From DASUPK01 sp963744105 (GTDB lineage Bacteria; Actinomycetota; Thermoleophilia; Solirubrobacterales; 70-9): DNA of 64,000 bases. Positions 8,515-17,088 of this stretch are shown in pieces. The DNA is taken from the NCBI GenBank assembly GCA_963744105.1, contig CAVUSJ010000002.1, positions 616,401 to 680,400 on the forward strand. The letters are read 5' to 3'. A program made the translations under genes and the position numbers. Numbering within the stretch: the stretch's first letter is position 1; each line of letters starts with the position of its first letter. The notes below the pieces were generated by a model, which did no database searches, was not told where the DNA came from, and saw only the letters and a list, made by a program, of their open reading frames with translations.

Positions 8515-10151
8515 CAGATGTTCTCGGGGATCATCTCGATCGCGCCGCAGGGACACTCCTGGACGCAGAGGCGGCAGCCCTTGCAGAAGTCGAGGTCGAT
8601 CTCGTAGCGCTCACCAGGCTCGCCAAGCTTGATCACGGCGTTGTCAGGGCAGACGGCGTAGCAATTGTCGCAGGAGAAGCAGTTGCCGCAGGACATGCAG
8701 CGGCGGGCCTCATAGAGAGCGTTGGACTCGTCGAGCCCGCCAACGACCTCGTCGAAGGTGGAGGCCCGGCGCGCCAGCTCGAGCTCCGGCTGGAGCGAGC
8801 GGGGGGCGTCGGCGTAGTACCAGGTGTTGAGCTGGTCGAAGGTGACGACCTCGTGCTTCGGCGCCGGCTCGAAGTCCTCGCCGCGCAGCCATCCGTCGAT
8901 GTTGCGGGCGGCCTTCTTGCCGTGCCCGACGCCGACCGTGACGGTCCGCTCGGCGGGCACCATGTCGCCGCCCGCGAACACGCCCTCGTGCCCGGTCATC
9001 ATGTTCGGCTCGACCTGGACGACGCCGTCGTCGACCTCAATGCCGGAGACGCCGTCGAGCAGCGAGAGGTCGGCCTCCTGGCCGAGCGCCAGGATCACGG
9101 AGTCTGCCTCGAGCTCGTCGAGCTCGCCGGTGGGCTGGGGGAAGCCGGTCTCGTCGAGCTCCATCTTCTCGACCGTGATCTTCTTCCCGTCGACCTGTTT
9201 GATGGTCTCGAGCCACCGCATCATCACGCCCTCCTCCTCGGCCTCGGTGACCTCGAACTCGTGGGCGGGCATCCGGTCGCGGTTGCGGCGGTAGACGACG
9301 ACTGCATCGGTGGCGCCGAGCCGCTTGGCGGTGCGGGCCGCATCCATCGCCGTGTTGCCGCCGCCGTAGACGACGACCCTCCGGCCGAGGAGGGGCTTTT
9401 CCTCGCCCTCCATCTGCTCGAGAACCGAGACGGCGTCGAGGATGCGGGCGGCCTCGCCGGCGGGTATGTCGGCATGCCTGCCGATGTGGGCGCCGACGGC
9501 GAGGAAGGCGGCGTCGAAGCCGCCCTCCTTCATGGCCTCCTCGATGTTGGTGACCTTGCGGTTCAGCTCGAGCTCGACGCCCATGTCGAGGATCCGCTGG
9601 ACCTCGGCGTCGAGCACGTCGCGCGGCAGGCGGTAGGTGGGGATGCCGAAGCGCATCATGCCGCCGGCCATCGGCCCTGCCTCGTGGATCGCCACCTCGT
9701 GGCCGAGGCGGCGCAGGTGGTAGGCGGCGGATAGCCCGGAGGGCCCGGCGCCGACCACCAGCACCCGCTTGCCTGACGGCTTCGCGGGGGGATCGAGCCG
9801 CCAACCCTGCTTGATCGCCTCGTCCCCGATGAAGCGCTCGACCGAGTGGATGCCGACCGTCTCGTCAAGCTCGGCGCGGTTGCATGAGGTCTCACACGGG
9901 TGGTAACAGACGCGCCCCATGATCGCGGGGAACGGGTTGTCCTCGACGATCTTCCGCCAGGCGCGCTCGTAGCCCTCGCCGCCGTCCTCGGCCTCGTACA
10001 GCCAGGCCTGGCAGTTCTCTCCGGCGGGACAGGCGTGGTTGCACGGAGGGAGGCGGTCGACGTACTGGGCGCGCTCGGTCCGCCAGGTGCCGGTCTTGTT
10101 GGCGAGGCTGGAGCCGACGTCGAGCGTGATTGCGTAGGGACGGGAGGCCAT
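8514..10151 (-). CDS. GltD-like NAD(P)-FAD oxidoreductase with C-terminal 2[4Fe-4S] ferredoxin domain
   Basis: A 545-residue protein. The N-terminal part is the cysteine-rich GltD-type helical domain (CNHACPAGENCQAW and CYHPCETSCNRAELD), followed by two Rossmann folds: FAD site VLVVGAGPSGLSAAYHL and NAD(P) site VVVYGGGNTAMDAARTAKRL. GGDM near VFAGGDMVPAERTV closes the FAD fold. The last about 75 residues carry Cys clusters CMSCGNCFSCDNCYAVCP and CKGCRLCVQECPCG, a bacterial two-cluster ferredoxin that resembles PorD. With porCAB directly upstream (TGATG overlap with porB), it probably passes electrons between the oxidoreductase and NAD(P)H or a soluble ferredoxin. The electron acceptor is inferred. 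Confidence 0.9.
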   Translation of the reverse strand: MASRPYAITLDVGSSLANKTGTWRTERAQYVDRLPPCNHACPAGENCQAWLYEAEDGGEGYERAWRKIVEDNPFPAIMGRVCYHPCETSCNRAELDETVGIHSVERFIGDEAIKQGWRLDPPAKPSGKRVLVVGAGPSGLSAAYHLRRLGHEVAIHEAGPMAGGMMRFGIPTYRLPRDVLDAEVQRILDMGVELELNRKVTNIEEAMKEGGFDAAFLAVGAHIGRHADIPAGEAARILDAVSVLEQMEGEEKPLLGRRVVVYGGGNTAMDAARTAKRLGATDAVVVYRRNRDRMPAHEFEVTEAEEEGVMMRWLETIKQVDGKKITVEKMELDETGFPQPTGELDELEADSVILALGQEADLSLLDGVSGIEVDDGVVQVEPNMMTGHEGVFAGGDMVPAERTVTVGVGHGKKAARNIDGWLRGEDFEPAPKHEVVTFDQLNTWYYADAPRSLQPELELARRASTFDEVVGGLDESNALYEARRCMSCGNCFSCDNCYAVCPDNAVIKLGEPGERYEIDLDFCKGCRLCVQECPCGAIEMIPENI

Positions 10152-11215
10152 CACTGCGGTCCGTGGGGGGTGTCGGCGAGCAGGTCGTGTCCGCCGTCGT
10201 GGAGCAGGTCGGGGAGCGAGCCATAGCCGCCGAGGAGGCCGAAGCGCTTGATGTTGGCGTCCGCGCGGGCCTGGATCCGCTCGATCACGTCGGTCCGCGG
10301 CGGGTCCTTGAAGAGGTGTGCGTAGCGCCTCTGCAGCTTCAGGTACTCGGTCACGGGCACTTGCTTGCGGATCTTCGAGACGCCGACCACCTCGCCGTCC
10401 TCGGCCTCGAAGACGGGGAAGATCCCGGTCTCCTTGACGAGCCGGGCGATCTTGATGGTGTCGCCGGAGGCCGAGCCCCAGCCCAGCGGGCAGGGGACGA
10501 AGACGTGGAGGTAGCGGGCGCCGCGGAACTGCATGGCGCGCTCGACCTTGTACTCGAGGTCGTGGAGCTCGGCGACGGTCGCGGTGGCCACGTAGGGGAT
10601 CTCGTGAGCCATCGCGATCAGCGGCGCGTTCTTGCCCTGGCCGAAGACGTTGCCGGGCTCGTCGCCGACCGGCTTGGTGTTGGCGGTCCGCGCGCCGGGC
10701 GGGGTGGCGCCCGAGCGCTGGACGCCGGTGTTCATGTAGGCCTCGTTGTCGTAACAGACGAACAGCACGTCGTCGTTTCGCTCGAACATGCCGGAGAGGC
10801 AGCCGAAGCCGATGTCGAGGGTGCCGCCGTCGCCGCCCTGGCCGACCACGCGGATGTCCTCCCGGCCCTTGGCGCGGAGCGCGGCGGCGACGCCGGTGGC
10901 GACGGCTGGCGCGTTGCCGAAGAGGGAGTGGATCCAGGGGAGGTTCCATGAGCTCTCGGGATAGGGCGTGGAGAAGACCTCGAGGCAGCCGGTCGCGTTG
11001 GCCGCGACGAGTTTCCCCTTCGTCGCCCGCATCGCCGAGTCGAGCACGTACCGGGCGCCGAGCGCCTCGCCGCATCCCTGGCAGGCCCGGTGGCCGCAGG
11101 TGAGCGTGTTGGAGCGCTCCATCTTCGCCTGGACCGTGCGCTTCTCGGGGTCGAGCAGGCGGTTGCCGGCCGCGTAGGTGCCCGTCTGGTAGAGCTTGAC
11201 CTCCTGGTAGGGCAT
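10151..11215 (-). CDS. porB: Pyruvate/2-oxoacid:ferredoxin oxidoreductase beta subunit
   Basis: A 354-residue TPP-binding subunit. CGHRACQGCGEALGARY provides cluster-ligand cysteines, and VGQGGDGGTLDIGFGCLSG with CYDNEAYMNTGVQRSGATP is the TPP/Mg motif of PorB. The subunit binds thiamine diphosphate and a [4Fe-4S] cluster and oxidises pyruvate (or a related oxoacid) to acetyl-CoA and CO2, or runs in reverse as pyruvate synthase. It is coupled to porA (stop 11215 meets the start) and to the flavoprotein gene. Substrate preference for pyruvate is inferred from the neighbouring PEP synthase. Confidence 0.93.
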   Translation of the reverse strand: MPYQEVKLYQTGTYAAGNRLLDPEKRTVQAKMERSNTLTCGHRACQGCGEALGARYVLDSAMRATKGKLVAANATGCLEVFSTPYPESSWNLPWIHSLFGNAPAVATGVAAALRAKGREDIRVVGQGGDGGTLDIGFGCLSGMFERNDDVLFVCYDNEAYMNTGVQRSGATPPGARTANTKPVGDEPGNVFGQGKNAPLIAMAHEIPYVATATVAELHDLEYKVERAMQFRGARYLHVFVPCPLGWGSASGDTIKIARLVKETGIFPVFEAEDGEVVGVSKIRKQVPVTEYLKLQRRYAHLFKDPPRTDVIERIQARADANIKRFGLLGGYGSLPDLLHDGGHDLLADTPHGPQ

Positions 11216-12480
11216 CAGTGGGCCTCCGCCGCGACGATGCCGAGGTCGCGCAGCATGTTCTCGGCGTGGGGGCCCGCCGGTTTGCCTTCGGTCTCGCGCT
11301 CCAGCTCGCGTTTGACGAGCTCGGTGTCGAGATCGAGGAAGGAGAGGGGCTCGAGCTCGTCGCGACCGGCCTGCTCCAACAGGCCGCGGAGCGAGGCGCG
11401 CGTGATCGCTCGGCCACCCAGGCCCGCGATCACGGTGCTGCAGCGTGCGTGTCCGCCCACCAGGGCCTCGTGGACGTCCGTGGAGACGATCCCGCCGCGC
11501 CCTGGCGCGAGGGCCTTCTCGAGGACGACGATCCGGCGGGCGCCGGCGAGCGCCTCCCGGACCTCCTCGAGCGGGAAGGGCCGGAAGGACTTGACGGCGA
11601 GAGCGCCGACCCGGATCCCGGCGTCGCGCATCTCGTCGACGACCTCCTCGATCGTCCCGAGGACGGAGCCGAGCGCCACGATGATCGTCTCGGCACCCTC
11701 GGTGCGGTAGCGGCGCACCAGCCCGCCCGACGGGCGTCCGAAGTCGATGGCGAAGCTCTGGCCCACCTGTGCGATCGCGTCCAGCGCCAGCATCTGCTTG
11801 GCGTGGCCGAGGTACTTGACCTCGAAGAAGGCTTCTGGCCCGACCATCGCCCCGATCGTCATCGGCTCGGCGGGGTCGAGCACGTGGCGGGGCTCGAAGG
11901 GCGGCAGGAATCCGTCGACGCTCTCCTGCGTCGGGATGTCCACCTCCTCGTAGGCGTGGGTCAGGATGAAGCCGTCCATGCAGACCATCACTGGCAGCGA
12001 GATCTCCTCCGCGATCCGGTAGGCCTGGATATGCATGTCGAGGGCCTCCTGGTTCGACTCGGCGTAGAGCTGGATCCAGCCGGAGTCGCGCTGCGACATC
12101 GAGTCGGAGTGGTCGTTCCAGATGTTGATCGGGGCGCCGATCGCGCGATTGGCGACCGTCATCACGATCGGCAGCCCGAGGCCCGACGCGTTGTAGAGCG
12201 CCTCGGCCATGTAGAGGAGGCCCTGGGAGGCGGTCGCCGTGTAGGTGCGGGCGCCGGCGGCCGAAGCCCCGATCGCCGCCGACATGGCGCCGAACTCGGA
12301 CTCCACCATCAGGTACTCGCAGGGGTCGAGGTCGCCAGTCCGCACCAGATCGGAGAGGTGCTCGACGATGTGGGTCTGGGGGGAGATCGGATACGCGCTG
12401 ATCACCTCGGGCCGGCAGAGCGCCACGGCCTCCGCGATCGCACGGGAGCCCTCCTCCTGTCTGCGGCCCCGGCTAGGCAC
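11215..12480 (-). CDS. porA: Pyruvate/2-oxoacid:ferredoxin oxidoreductase alpha subunit
   Basis: A 421-residue alpha subunit, with the pyrimidine-binding half of the TPP site: AYPISPQTHIVEHLSDL, the conserved VESEFGAMSAAIGASAAGAR and TATASQGLLYMAEALYNASG. The domain II part with FRPFPLEEVREAL follows. It starts at a GTG that overlaps the porC end by 8 bp. Together with porB and porC it makes the heterotrimeric or, with the downstream ferredoxin-flavoprotein, heterotetrameric enzyme. Confidence 0.93.
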   Translation of the reverse strand: MPSRGRRQEEGSRAIAEAVALCRPEVISAYPISPQTHIVEHLSDLVRTGDLDPCEYLMVESEFGAMSAAIGASAAGARTYTATASQGLLYMAEALYNASGLGLPIVMTVANRAIGAPINIWNDHSDSMSQRDSGWIQLYAESNQEALDMHIQAYRIAEEISLPVMVCMDGFILTHAYEEVDIPTQESVDGFLPPFEPRHVLDPAEPMTIGAMVGPEAFFEVKYLGHAKQMLALDAIAQVGQSFAIDFGRPSGGLVRRYRTEGAETIIVALGSVLGTIEEVVDEMRDAGIRVGALAVKSFRPFPLEEVREALAGARRIVVLEKALAPGRGGIVSTDVHEALVGGHARCSTVIAGLGGRAITRASLRGLLEQAGRDELEPLSFLDLDTELVKRELERETEGKPAGPHAENMLRDLGIVAAEAH

Positions 12481-13054
12481 GCGTGAGCTCCTGGCCCTCT
12501 TGCTGTACGGACTCGTATGCGTCCTCCGACGCGAGCACGTTGCTGTCGGCGATCTCTCCGGAGAACTTCTGGCGGATTGCGCGAGCGATCGATTCCAGGC
12601 TGACCACGCCGGTCATCGCCGCGAAGCCGCCGAGCAGCGAGGTGTTCGGCATCGGGCGGCCCAGGCGGTTCTTGGCGATTTCGCTCGCGGCCAGCGTGAC
12701 CAGCCGCCCGGGCCCGAAGCCCTCCGCGAACTCGTCGATCCCCAGCTCGTCGAGACCGCGCGAGGTGTTGATCAGGACGAAGCCGTCCTCCTGCAGCCCG
12801 CTGAAGACCTTGACCTGGTGGAGGAGGGTGGGGTCCTGAATGATCAGCGCGTCCGGCTCGGCGATCGGCTCGCGCACGCGGATCTCGCGATCGTCGATCC
12901 GGCAGAACGCGGTCACCGGCGCGCCCATCCGCTCCGAGCCGAAGGTGGGGAAGGCCTGCGCGTGCTGCCCGTCCTCGAAGCCCGCGATCGAGAGCATCTC
13001 GGCCGCGGTGACGACGCCCTGTCCGCCGCGCCCGTGGATCCGCACCTGGAACAT
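12473..13054 (-). CDS. porC: Pyruvate/2-oxoacid:ferredoxin oxidoreductase gamma subunit
   Basis: A 193-residue gamma subunit with the family start FQVRIHGRGGQGVVTAAEML and FPTFGSERMGAPVTAFCRI, both hallmarks of PorC/KorC. The subunit contributes to CoA binding. Its start overlaps the stop of the WS/DGAT gene (TGATG type) and its end overlaps porA, so the series is translationally coupled. Confidence 0.93.
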   Translation of the reverse strand: MFQVRIHGRGGQGVVTAAEMLSIAGFEDGQHAQAFPTFGSERMGAPVTAFCRIDDREIRVREPIAEPDALIIQDPTLLHQVKVFSGLQEDGFVLINTSRGLDELGIDEFAEGFGPGRLVTLAASEIAKNRLGRPMPNTSLLGGFAAMTGVVSLESIARAIRQKFSGEIADSNVLASEDAYESVQQEGQELTRA

Positions 13055-14526
13055 CAGGCCGCCTGACCGGACCTGGCGAGCTCGCCGAGCTCCGCGAGCG
13101 ACTCGGCGATCCCGGTGTTGAGGACGCCCAGGTCGGGAACCGTGTCGCGGTCCGCGTTGATGCAGAAGAAGAGCCTTCCGTCGTAGCTGAAGACCGCCAG
13201 GCCGACGGCGTGCTCCGCCGCGATCGGCACGAGCGGCCAGATCTCCTGAACCTTGGAGCCGAAGTAGTAGAGCGGGATCTGCGGGCCGGGGACGTTCGTG
13301 ACCGTGACGTTGAAGAGCCGGGTCGCGAACAGGGCCCGCGCGAGGAAGCTGTGCAGCACCGGCGGCATGTGGTTGCCGATGTTGAGCAGCACGCTCGAGC
13401 CCTCGTGCTGGGTCCCCGACTTCAGCGTCTCCGCCTCCTCGACCTGGCGGCGGTAGCGCTCGGCGGGATCGGAGGCGCTGACGGGCAGGTGGACGAACAG
13501 CGACGAGATCCGGTTGCCCATCGAGAGGTGGTCGGCCGCGGTGCGGATGTTCATTGGGACCATCGCGCGCAGGCCCGGCTCCGCGACAACCTCGCCACGC
13601 TCGGTCAGCAGCCGGCGGAACCCGCCGGCGGCCGCCGCGAGGACGACGTCGTTAAGGGTGCCGCCCAGGGAGTTCTTGATGTCCTTGAGCTCGTCGAGCT
13701 TCACGGTGAGCACGGCCAGCTGGCGCCCGGCGCCGATCGGCCGGTTCAGGCTGCATTCCGGGGCCGCCACGATCTCGTCCCGGACGATCAGCTCTGCGAG
13801 GGCGCGAGAGCGGTGGGCGGCATCGCGCGCGCGGCTCGGGTGCGTCGCCATGCCTACGGCGGACTCGGCGGCATGCAGGCCGGCCTGGGCGGTCCGAAGG
13901 GCGGCGTTGCCGATGAAGATGTAGGGCTTCGCGATCAGGGACGCGGTGTGCCGCAGGCCGCGCCTCGGCGTGTCCGCTCTGTTCGGATGGCTGAAGTGGG
14001 CCTGGCCCTCGGATCCCCCGTTGCGAGGGGCGCGGCGCTCGGGCTCGGTGTCGAGCAGCGTTGTCGCCATGTCAACCGACCCGACTCCGTCGATCATGCA
14101 GTGGTGGGTCTTGGTGACGAGCGCCCATCGACCGTCGGCAAGCTCCAGGACCACGATCTCCCAGAGCGGCTTGGACCGGTCGAGCCGCTGCGAGTAGTAC
14201 TCGCCGGCCCATTCGAGGAGCTCGTCCACTCCGCCAGGTGAATGGAGACCGGCGACCCGGACGTGCCGCTCCACGCGGAATCGCCTGTCCTCCTCCCAGC
14301 TCGGCCAGTGCAGGCCGCCTGTGTGAGGGCTCGAGAGCCGCTGCGTATAGCGCGGCAGGTCCGGCAGGCGGTCGATGACGTCCCGGCGGATCAGGTCGAT
14401 CGGCGGGGCGCCGCCGCCCGGCTGGGGCTCCATCAGCATCACGCCGCCGATGTGCATATGGGCGCTCTGATCGGCCTCCTCGAGCTCCAGGAAGGTCGCG
14501 TCCAGTGCGGTGAGCTGGTCTTCCAT
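13054..14526 (-). CDS. Wax ester synthase / diacylglycerol acyltransferase (WS/DGAT)
   Basis: A 490-residue protein that starts MEDQLTALDATFLELEEAD, the usual start of actinobacterial WS/DGATs. The catalytic HHxxxDG is intact at residues 141-147 (HHCMIDG), and the C-terminal NVTVTNVPGPQIPLYYFG is typical. The enzyme esterifies acyl-CoA with diacylglycerol or fatty alcohol to give storage lipid. It sits inside an operon between PEP synthase (14-bp gap) and porC (overlap), which ties lipid storage to the pyruvate/acetyl-CoA node. Substrate choice cannot be read from sequence. Confidence 0.95.
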   Translation of the reverse strand: MEDQLTALDATFLELEEADQSAHMHIGGVMLMEPQPGGGAPPIDLIRRDVIDRLPDLPRYTQRLSSPHTGGLHWPSWEEDRRFRVERHVRVAGLHSPGGVDELLEWAGEYYSQRLDRSKPLWEIVVLELADGRWALVTKTHHCMIDGVGSVDMATTLLDTEPERRAPRNGGSEGQAHFSHPNRADTPRRGLRHTASLIAKPYIFIGNAALRTAQAGLHAAESAVGMATHPSRARDAAHRSRALAELIVRDEIVAAPECSLNRPIGAGRQLAVLTVKLDELKDIKNSLGGTLNDVVLAAAAGGFRRLLTERGEVVAEPGLRAMVPMNIRTAADHLSMGNRISSLFVHLPVSASDPAERYRRQVEEAETLKSGTQHEGSSVLLNIGNHMPPVLHSFLARALFATRLFNVTVTNVPGPQIPLYYFGSKVQEIWPLVPIAAEHAVGLAVFSYDGRLFFCINADRDTVPDLGVLNTGIAESLAELGELARSGQAA

Positions 14527-14540
14527 GCCCCCGACCCCCT

Positions 14541-16844
14541 CTAGCTCCCGGAGCGGGCCGCGTCGAGCAGCACCCGCTGCTCGGCGGCGGCGATCAGCCG
14601 GCGAGCCTTGTCGACCGTGTCGATGTTGACCGAGATCGCATCGATGCCGCACTCGACCAGCAGCTGGGCGTACTCGCGGTGAACGGAGGGCGCCTGGCCG
14701 CAGATTGAGGTCGCGAGCCCGAGCTCCTTGGCGCGAGGGATCAGCAACCGCAGGTAGTCCTGGACGGCTGGATCGCGCTCGTCGAACATCGCCGAGAGCA
14801 CCTCGGAGTCACGGTCGGATCCGAGCATCAGCTGGGTCAGGTCGTTCGAGCCGATCGAGATGCCCTTGACTCCGAGCTCCGCGTAACGGGGGAGGTGGAA
14901 GTACACGGACGGGACCTCGGCCATCACCCAGAGCTCGAAGCCCGGCAGGTCGAGCAGCCCTTCCTCGCGCATCACGTTGCGGCAGGCGGTCAGCTCGCGC
15001 GGGGTGCGGACGAACGGCAGCATCACGTGGAAGTTCGTGTGGCCGGCGTCCCAGACGCGCCGAATCGCCGCGAGCTCGAGCTTGAACAGGTCGGGCTCCT
15101 TCATGTAGCGGAGCGCGCCCCGGTAGCCGATCATCGGGTTCGCCTCATCCGGCTCGAAGCGGTCGCCGCCCTCGAGTCCCTTGAACTCGTTCGAGCGGAA
15201 GTCGATCGTCCGGTAGGTGATCGGCCGTGGAGCGAAGCCCTCGGCGAACTTGGTGAGCGCCTCGCCCATCCGGTCGACGAACTCCTCGCCCTTGCCCTGC
15301 TCGATCAGCAGGCGTGGATGGCGGCCCTCGAGGGCCTCGATCACCATCAGCTCGGCGCGGAGCAGCCCACAGCCCTCGACGTTCAGGCTCGCCGCCCGCT
15401 CGATCTGGGAGGGCTCGGAGAGGTTGACAAGGAGCTGGGTCGCGGTGACGGGTGCCCCACCCCCTACGGGGGCGGGACCGTCACCGGACCCGGTCTCCTG
15501 TCCCGTGACGGCGATTTCGCCCTCGTACACCGTCCCGTGTGTGGCGTCCACGGTGACGAGCTCTCCGTCACGAAGCTTCGATGTCGCGTCGGCGGCGCCG
15601 ACGACGCAGGGGATGCCCAGCTCGCGCGAGACGATCGCCGCGTGGCAGGTCATGCCGCCCGAGTCGGTGACGATCGCGGCCGATCGCCTCATCAGGGGGA
15701 CCCAGTCGGGCGCCGTCATGTGGGTGACGAGGATGTCGCCCTCGTGTAGGTCGTTGCCCTGGTTGATGTCCGAGATGATCTTGACCTCGCCGTGGCCGAC
15801 GCCCGGCGCGGCGCCCAGGCCGTGCACGAGGGCCTCGCCCTCGTGCTCGGCGAGCTCCACGGAGGTGTCGCCGCCCGAGGAGGTCACCGGCCGGCTCTGA
15901 AGCATCCAGGCGAGCCCCTCCTCGTCGAAGGCCCATTCGGTGTCCTGCGGGGTCCCGTAGTGCTTCTCGTCGCGGATGCCGAGCTCCGCCACGCGGCGAA
16001 CCTCGTCGTCGGTGAGCACCGGCTGGGTCGACTCGTCGCCGGAGAGCTCGCGGGTGCGCGTGCCGCCGTCGGGCAGGGGCTCGATCACGAGCTCCTTGCG
16101 CTTTACGTCGCGCTTGAGGATGTGGAGCGTCTCCTTGTCGATCACGTACCGGTCCGGGGAGACCTGACCCGAGACGACCGACTCGCCGAGGCCGAGGGAG
16201 CCCTCGATCACGAGGCGATCGTGGTCGCCTGAGGCCGGATCGATGGTGAACATCACTCCCGCGCGGGTGGAGAGGATCTGCAGCTGGATCACGACCGCGA
16301 TGTCCATATCCGCCTGGCCGAAGCCCTGCTTGGCGCGGTAGAAGACGGTCCGGGCCCCGAACAGGGAAGACCAGCAGCGCCGAACCGCGTCGACGACCTC
16401 ATCGGGGCCGCGGACGTTCAGGAAGGTCTCGTTCATGCCGGCGAAGGAGGCGGCCTCGGTGTCCTCGGCGGTGGCGGAGGAGCGGACGGCGACCGGCGGG
16501 TTGTCGCGGTCTCCCGCGAGCTCCAGATAGGCGCTGCGGATCTCGCTGGCGACCTCGTCGGGGATGGGCTCGGCCTCGACCATCTGGCGGACCTCCTTGG
16601 TGGCGACGTCCAGCGCGGCGGTGTCGTCCACGTCGACCGAGGAGAGCCGCTCCTCGATGCGGTCGCGCAGCCCGTTTGCGTCACAGAAGAGGGCGTATGA
16701 CGACGCTCCGACCACGAATCCGGGGGGGACCGGGAGGCCCGCGGCGGTCATCTCGCCGAGATTGGCGCCCTTGCCGCCGGCGTAGTCCGTGTCCTGCCTT
16801 GAGAGCTCCTCGAAGCGGCGGAGCAGATCGGTCGAAACGGTCAT
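14541..16844 (-). CDS. ppsA: Phosphoenolpyruvate synthase
   Basis: A 767-residue enzyme that converts pyruvate and ATP to PEP, AMP and phosphate in gluconeogenesis. The N-terminal ATP-binding domain starts with YAGGKGANLGEMTAAGLPVP; the phosphohistidine domain has GGMTCHAAIVSRELGIPCVV with the catalytic His; the C-terminal PEP/pyruvate TIM barrel contains GSNDLTQLMLGSDRDSE and the CGQAPSVH region. I chose ATG 16844 over the upstream ATG 16883 because a strong GGAAGGGG ribosome site lies 6-7 bases before it. First gene of the ppsA-wsd-porCAB-flavoprotein operon, divergent from pckG. Confidence 0.95.
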   Translation of the reverse strand: MTVSTDLLRRFEELSRQDTDYAGGKGANLGEMTAAGLPVPPGFVVGASSYALFCDANGLRDRIEERLSSVDVDDTAALDVATKEVRQMVEAEPIPDEVASEIRSAYLELAGDRDNPPVAVRSSATAEDTEAASFAGMNETFLNVRGPDEVVDAVRRCWSSLFGARTVFYRAKQGFGQADMDIAVVIQLQILSTRAGVMFTIDPASGDHDRLVIEGSLGLGESVVSGQVSPDRYVIDKETLHILKRDVKRKELVIEPLPDGGTRTRELSGDESTQPVLTDDEVRRVAELGIRDEKHYGTPQDTEWAFDEEGLAWMLQSRPVTSSGGDTSVELAEHEGEALVHGLGAAPGVGHGEVKIISDINQGNDLHEGDILVTHMTAPDWVPLMRRSAAIVTDSGGMTCHAAIVSRELGIPCVVGAADATSKLRDGELVTVDATHGTVYEGEIAVTGQETGSGDGPAPVGGGAPVTATQLLVNLSEPSQIERAASLNVEGCGLLRAELMVIEALEGRHPRLLIEQGKGEEFVDRMGEALTKFAEGFAPRPITYRTIDFRSNEFKGLEGGDRFEPDEANPMIGYRGALRYMKEPDLFKLELAAIRRVWDAGHTNFHVMLPFVRTPRELTACRNVMREEGLLDLPGFELWVMAEVPSVYFHLPRYAELGVKGISIGSNDLTQLMLGSDRDSEVLSAMFDERDPAVQDYLRLLIPRAKELGLATSICGQAPSVHREYAQLLVECGIDAISVNIDTVDKARRLIAAAEQRVLLDAARSGS

Positions 16845-17088
16845 CGGAACCCCTTCCAGATGGCGAATAGTCTGTGATTGCAACCTACGCGTGCCTGGTG
16901 CCTACGTCATCAGGGAGGCGTACGGGTCTTGGAGACCGTGGTGACTACGTAGGCGGCACGCTTCTGACTCCCCTACGATTCCCGGGGTCCCCACCGCACC
17001 GAAATCCGACTCGGCGCCGAACGGTGTGTAAACATCTCGCGCCTCGCAGGTGGGGGGAATCAATCCAACCAAGGAGTTGAACGCATCA
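16845..17088. promoter_or_regulatory. Divergent ppsA/pckG control region with spaced inverted repeat
   Basis: This 244-bp gap, the largest in the window, separates two divergent gluconeogenic genes and must carry both promoters. It contains an inverted repeat, GCCTACGT at 16900-16907 and ACGTAGGC at 16947-16954, centred about 47 bp apart, with further partial matches next to each arm. Such paired sites are compatible with a shared regulator that bridges both promoters, but no known operator is recognised. AAGGAG at 17071-17076 is the likely ribosome site for pckG. Confidence 0.4.

Noticed and set aside
11218..12486. A 422-codon plus-strand open frame spanning porA
   Set aside because: It mirrors porA, whose protein motifs are unmistakable, and its own product has no recognisable domain.
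16884..17049. Possible small RNA or riboswitch in the ppsA/pckG gap
   Set aside because: Only a widely spaced inverted repeat is seen; no conserved riboswitch core or terminator hairpin could be recognised.
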